Shown: positions 5,018-5,045 of the stretch, one piece after another
How positions within the stretch are numbered: the first letter of the stretch is position 1
How the letters are laid out: each line of letters starts with the position of its first letter
Source of the DNA: SIAJ01 sp036266155
GTDB taxonomy: Bacteria; Planctomycetota; Planctomycetia; Gemmatales; Gemmataceae
Assembly: GCA_036266155.1 (NCBI GenBank)
Contig: DATANR010000025.1
Span: forward strand, 1 to 5,045
Reading direction: 5' to 3'
Length of the DNA stretch: 5,045 nt
Notes under the pieces: generated by a model
The model's input: only the letters and a program-made list of their open reading frames with translations
The model's database searches: none
Told to the model about the DNA's origin: nothing
Made by a program: the position numbers and the translations under genes

Positions 5018-5045
5018 ATGTTGTGCGGTCAGGCCAACACAACAT
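5018..5045 (-). other. Inverted repeat upstream of the metallopeptidase gene
   Basis: ATGTTGTG at 5018-5025 is repeated as its exact reverse complement CACAACAT at 5038-5045, with a 12-base spacer. It lies 45 bases upstream of the start codon, where an operator or promoter-proximal element would be expected. It could equally be the terminator hairpin of a gene beyond the window. No convincing -35/-10 pair was found in 4977-5045. Confidence 0.35.

Noticed and set aside
5004..5032. Sigma-70 promoter CTGACC, 17 bases, TATGCC for the metallopeptidase
   Set aside because: The spacing is right but only four and three of six bases match consensus; too weak to annotate.
4974..5045. Metallopeptidase as a gene truncated by the window edge, with Met at 5045
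   Set aside because: The open frame does continue to the edge, but the export motif follows ATG 4973 directly and a Shine-Dalgarno precedes it, so the gene is taken as complete.
1..5045. CRISPR array, insertion sequence, tRNA or rRNA, or a defence-type gene cluster
   Set aside because: No spaced direct repeats, transposase motifs, cloverleaf or rRNA-like sequence, or nuclease/effector domains were seen. The genes look like ordinary chromosomal neighbours.

Overview
The window looks like chromosomal DNA of a GC-rich planctomycete, most likely from the Gemmata/Pirellula side of the phylum. This rests on the N-terminus of the large secreted protein, whose RLILQTLEARLTPSS stretch matches the export-associated motif of planctomycete extracellular proteins. 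A solo STAS protein and a diheme peroxidase-like cytochrome of the kinds common in these genomes fit the same picture. The placement is inference from family knowledge, not from a marker gene.

All three genes are complete and lie on the minus strand, so transcription runs from high to low coordinates. First comes a 956-residue secreted multidomain metallopeptidase (4973 to 2103). It has a choice-of-anchor-L-like beta-sandwich, a metzincin-type zinc protease domain (HELGHGFGSPH followed by a Met-turn) and a long beta-strand-rich C-terminal module. A 112-residue STAS-domain (anti-anti-sigma type) protein follows (1982 to 1644). Last is a 485-residue exported diheme cytochrome c of the BCCP/MauG superfamily with two CxxCH haem sites (1518 to 61).

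The intergenic gaps are 120 and 125 bases and hold readable signals. Just after the metallopeptidase stop is a strong GC-rich hairpin. A near-consensus sigma-70-type promoter (TTCACA, 16 bases, TATAAT) has its -35 box in that hairpin's loop and points at the STAS gene. The second gap contains a possible ECF-sigma-type promoter and a leader hairpin ahead of the cytochrome gene. Two palindromes lie in the leader of the metallopeptidase gene, and two hairpins follow the cytochrome gene. All three ATG starts have a Shine-Dalgarno sequence 5 to 8 bases upstream.

The genes therefore look like separate transcription units that happen to face the same way, not a tight operon, and nothing in the sequence ties their functions together. 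I see no mobile element, CRISPR array, RNA gene or evident new multi-gene system. The points most worth following up are the apparent loss of key electron-transfer and haem-ligand residues in the diheme cytochrome, the unassigned metzincin with its unusual domain order, and the overlap of terminator and promoter.
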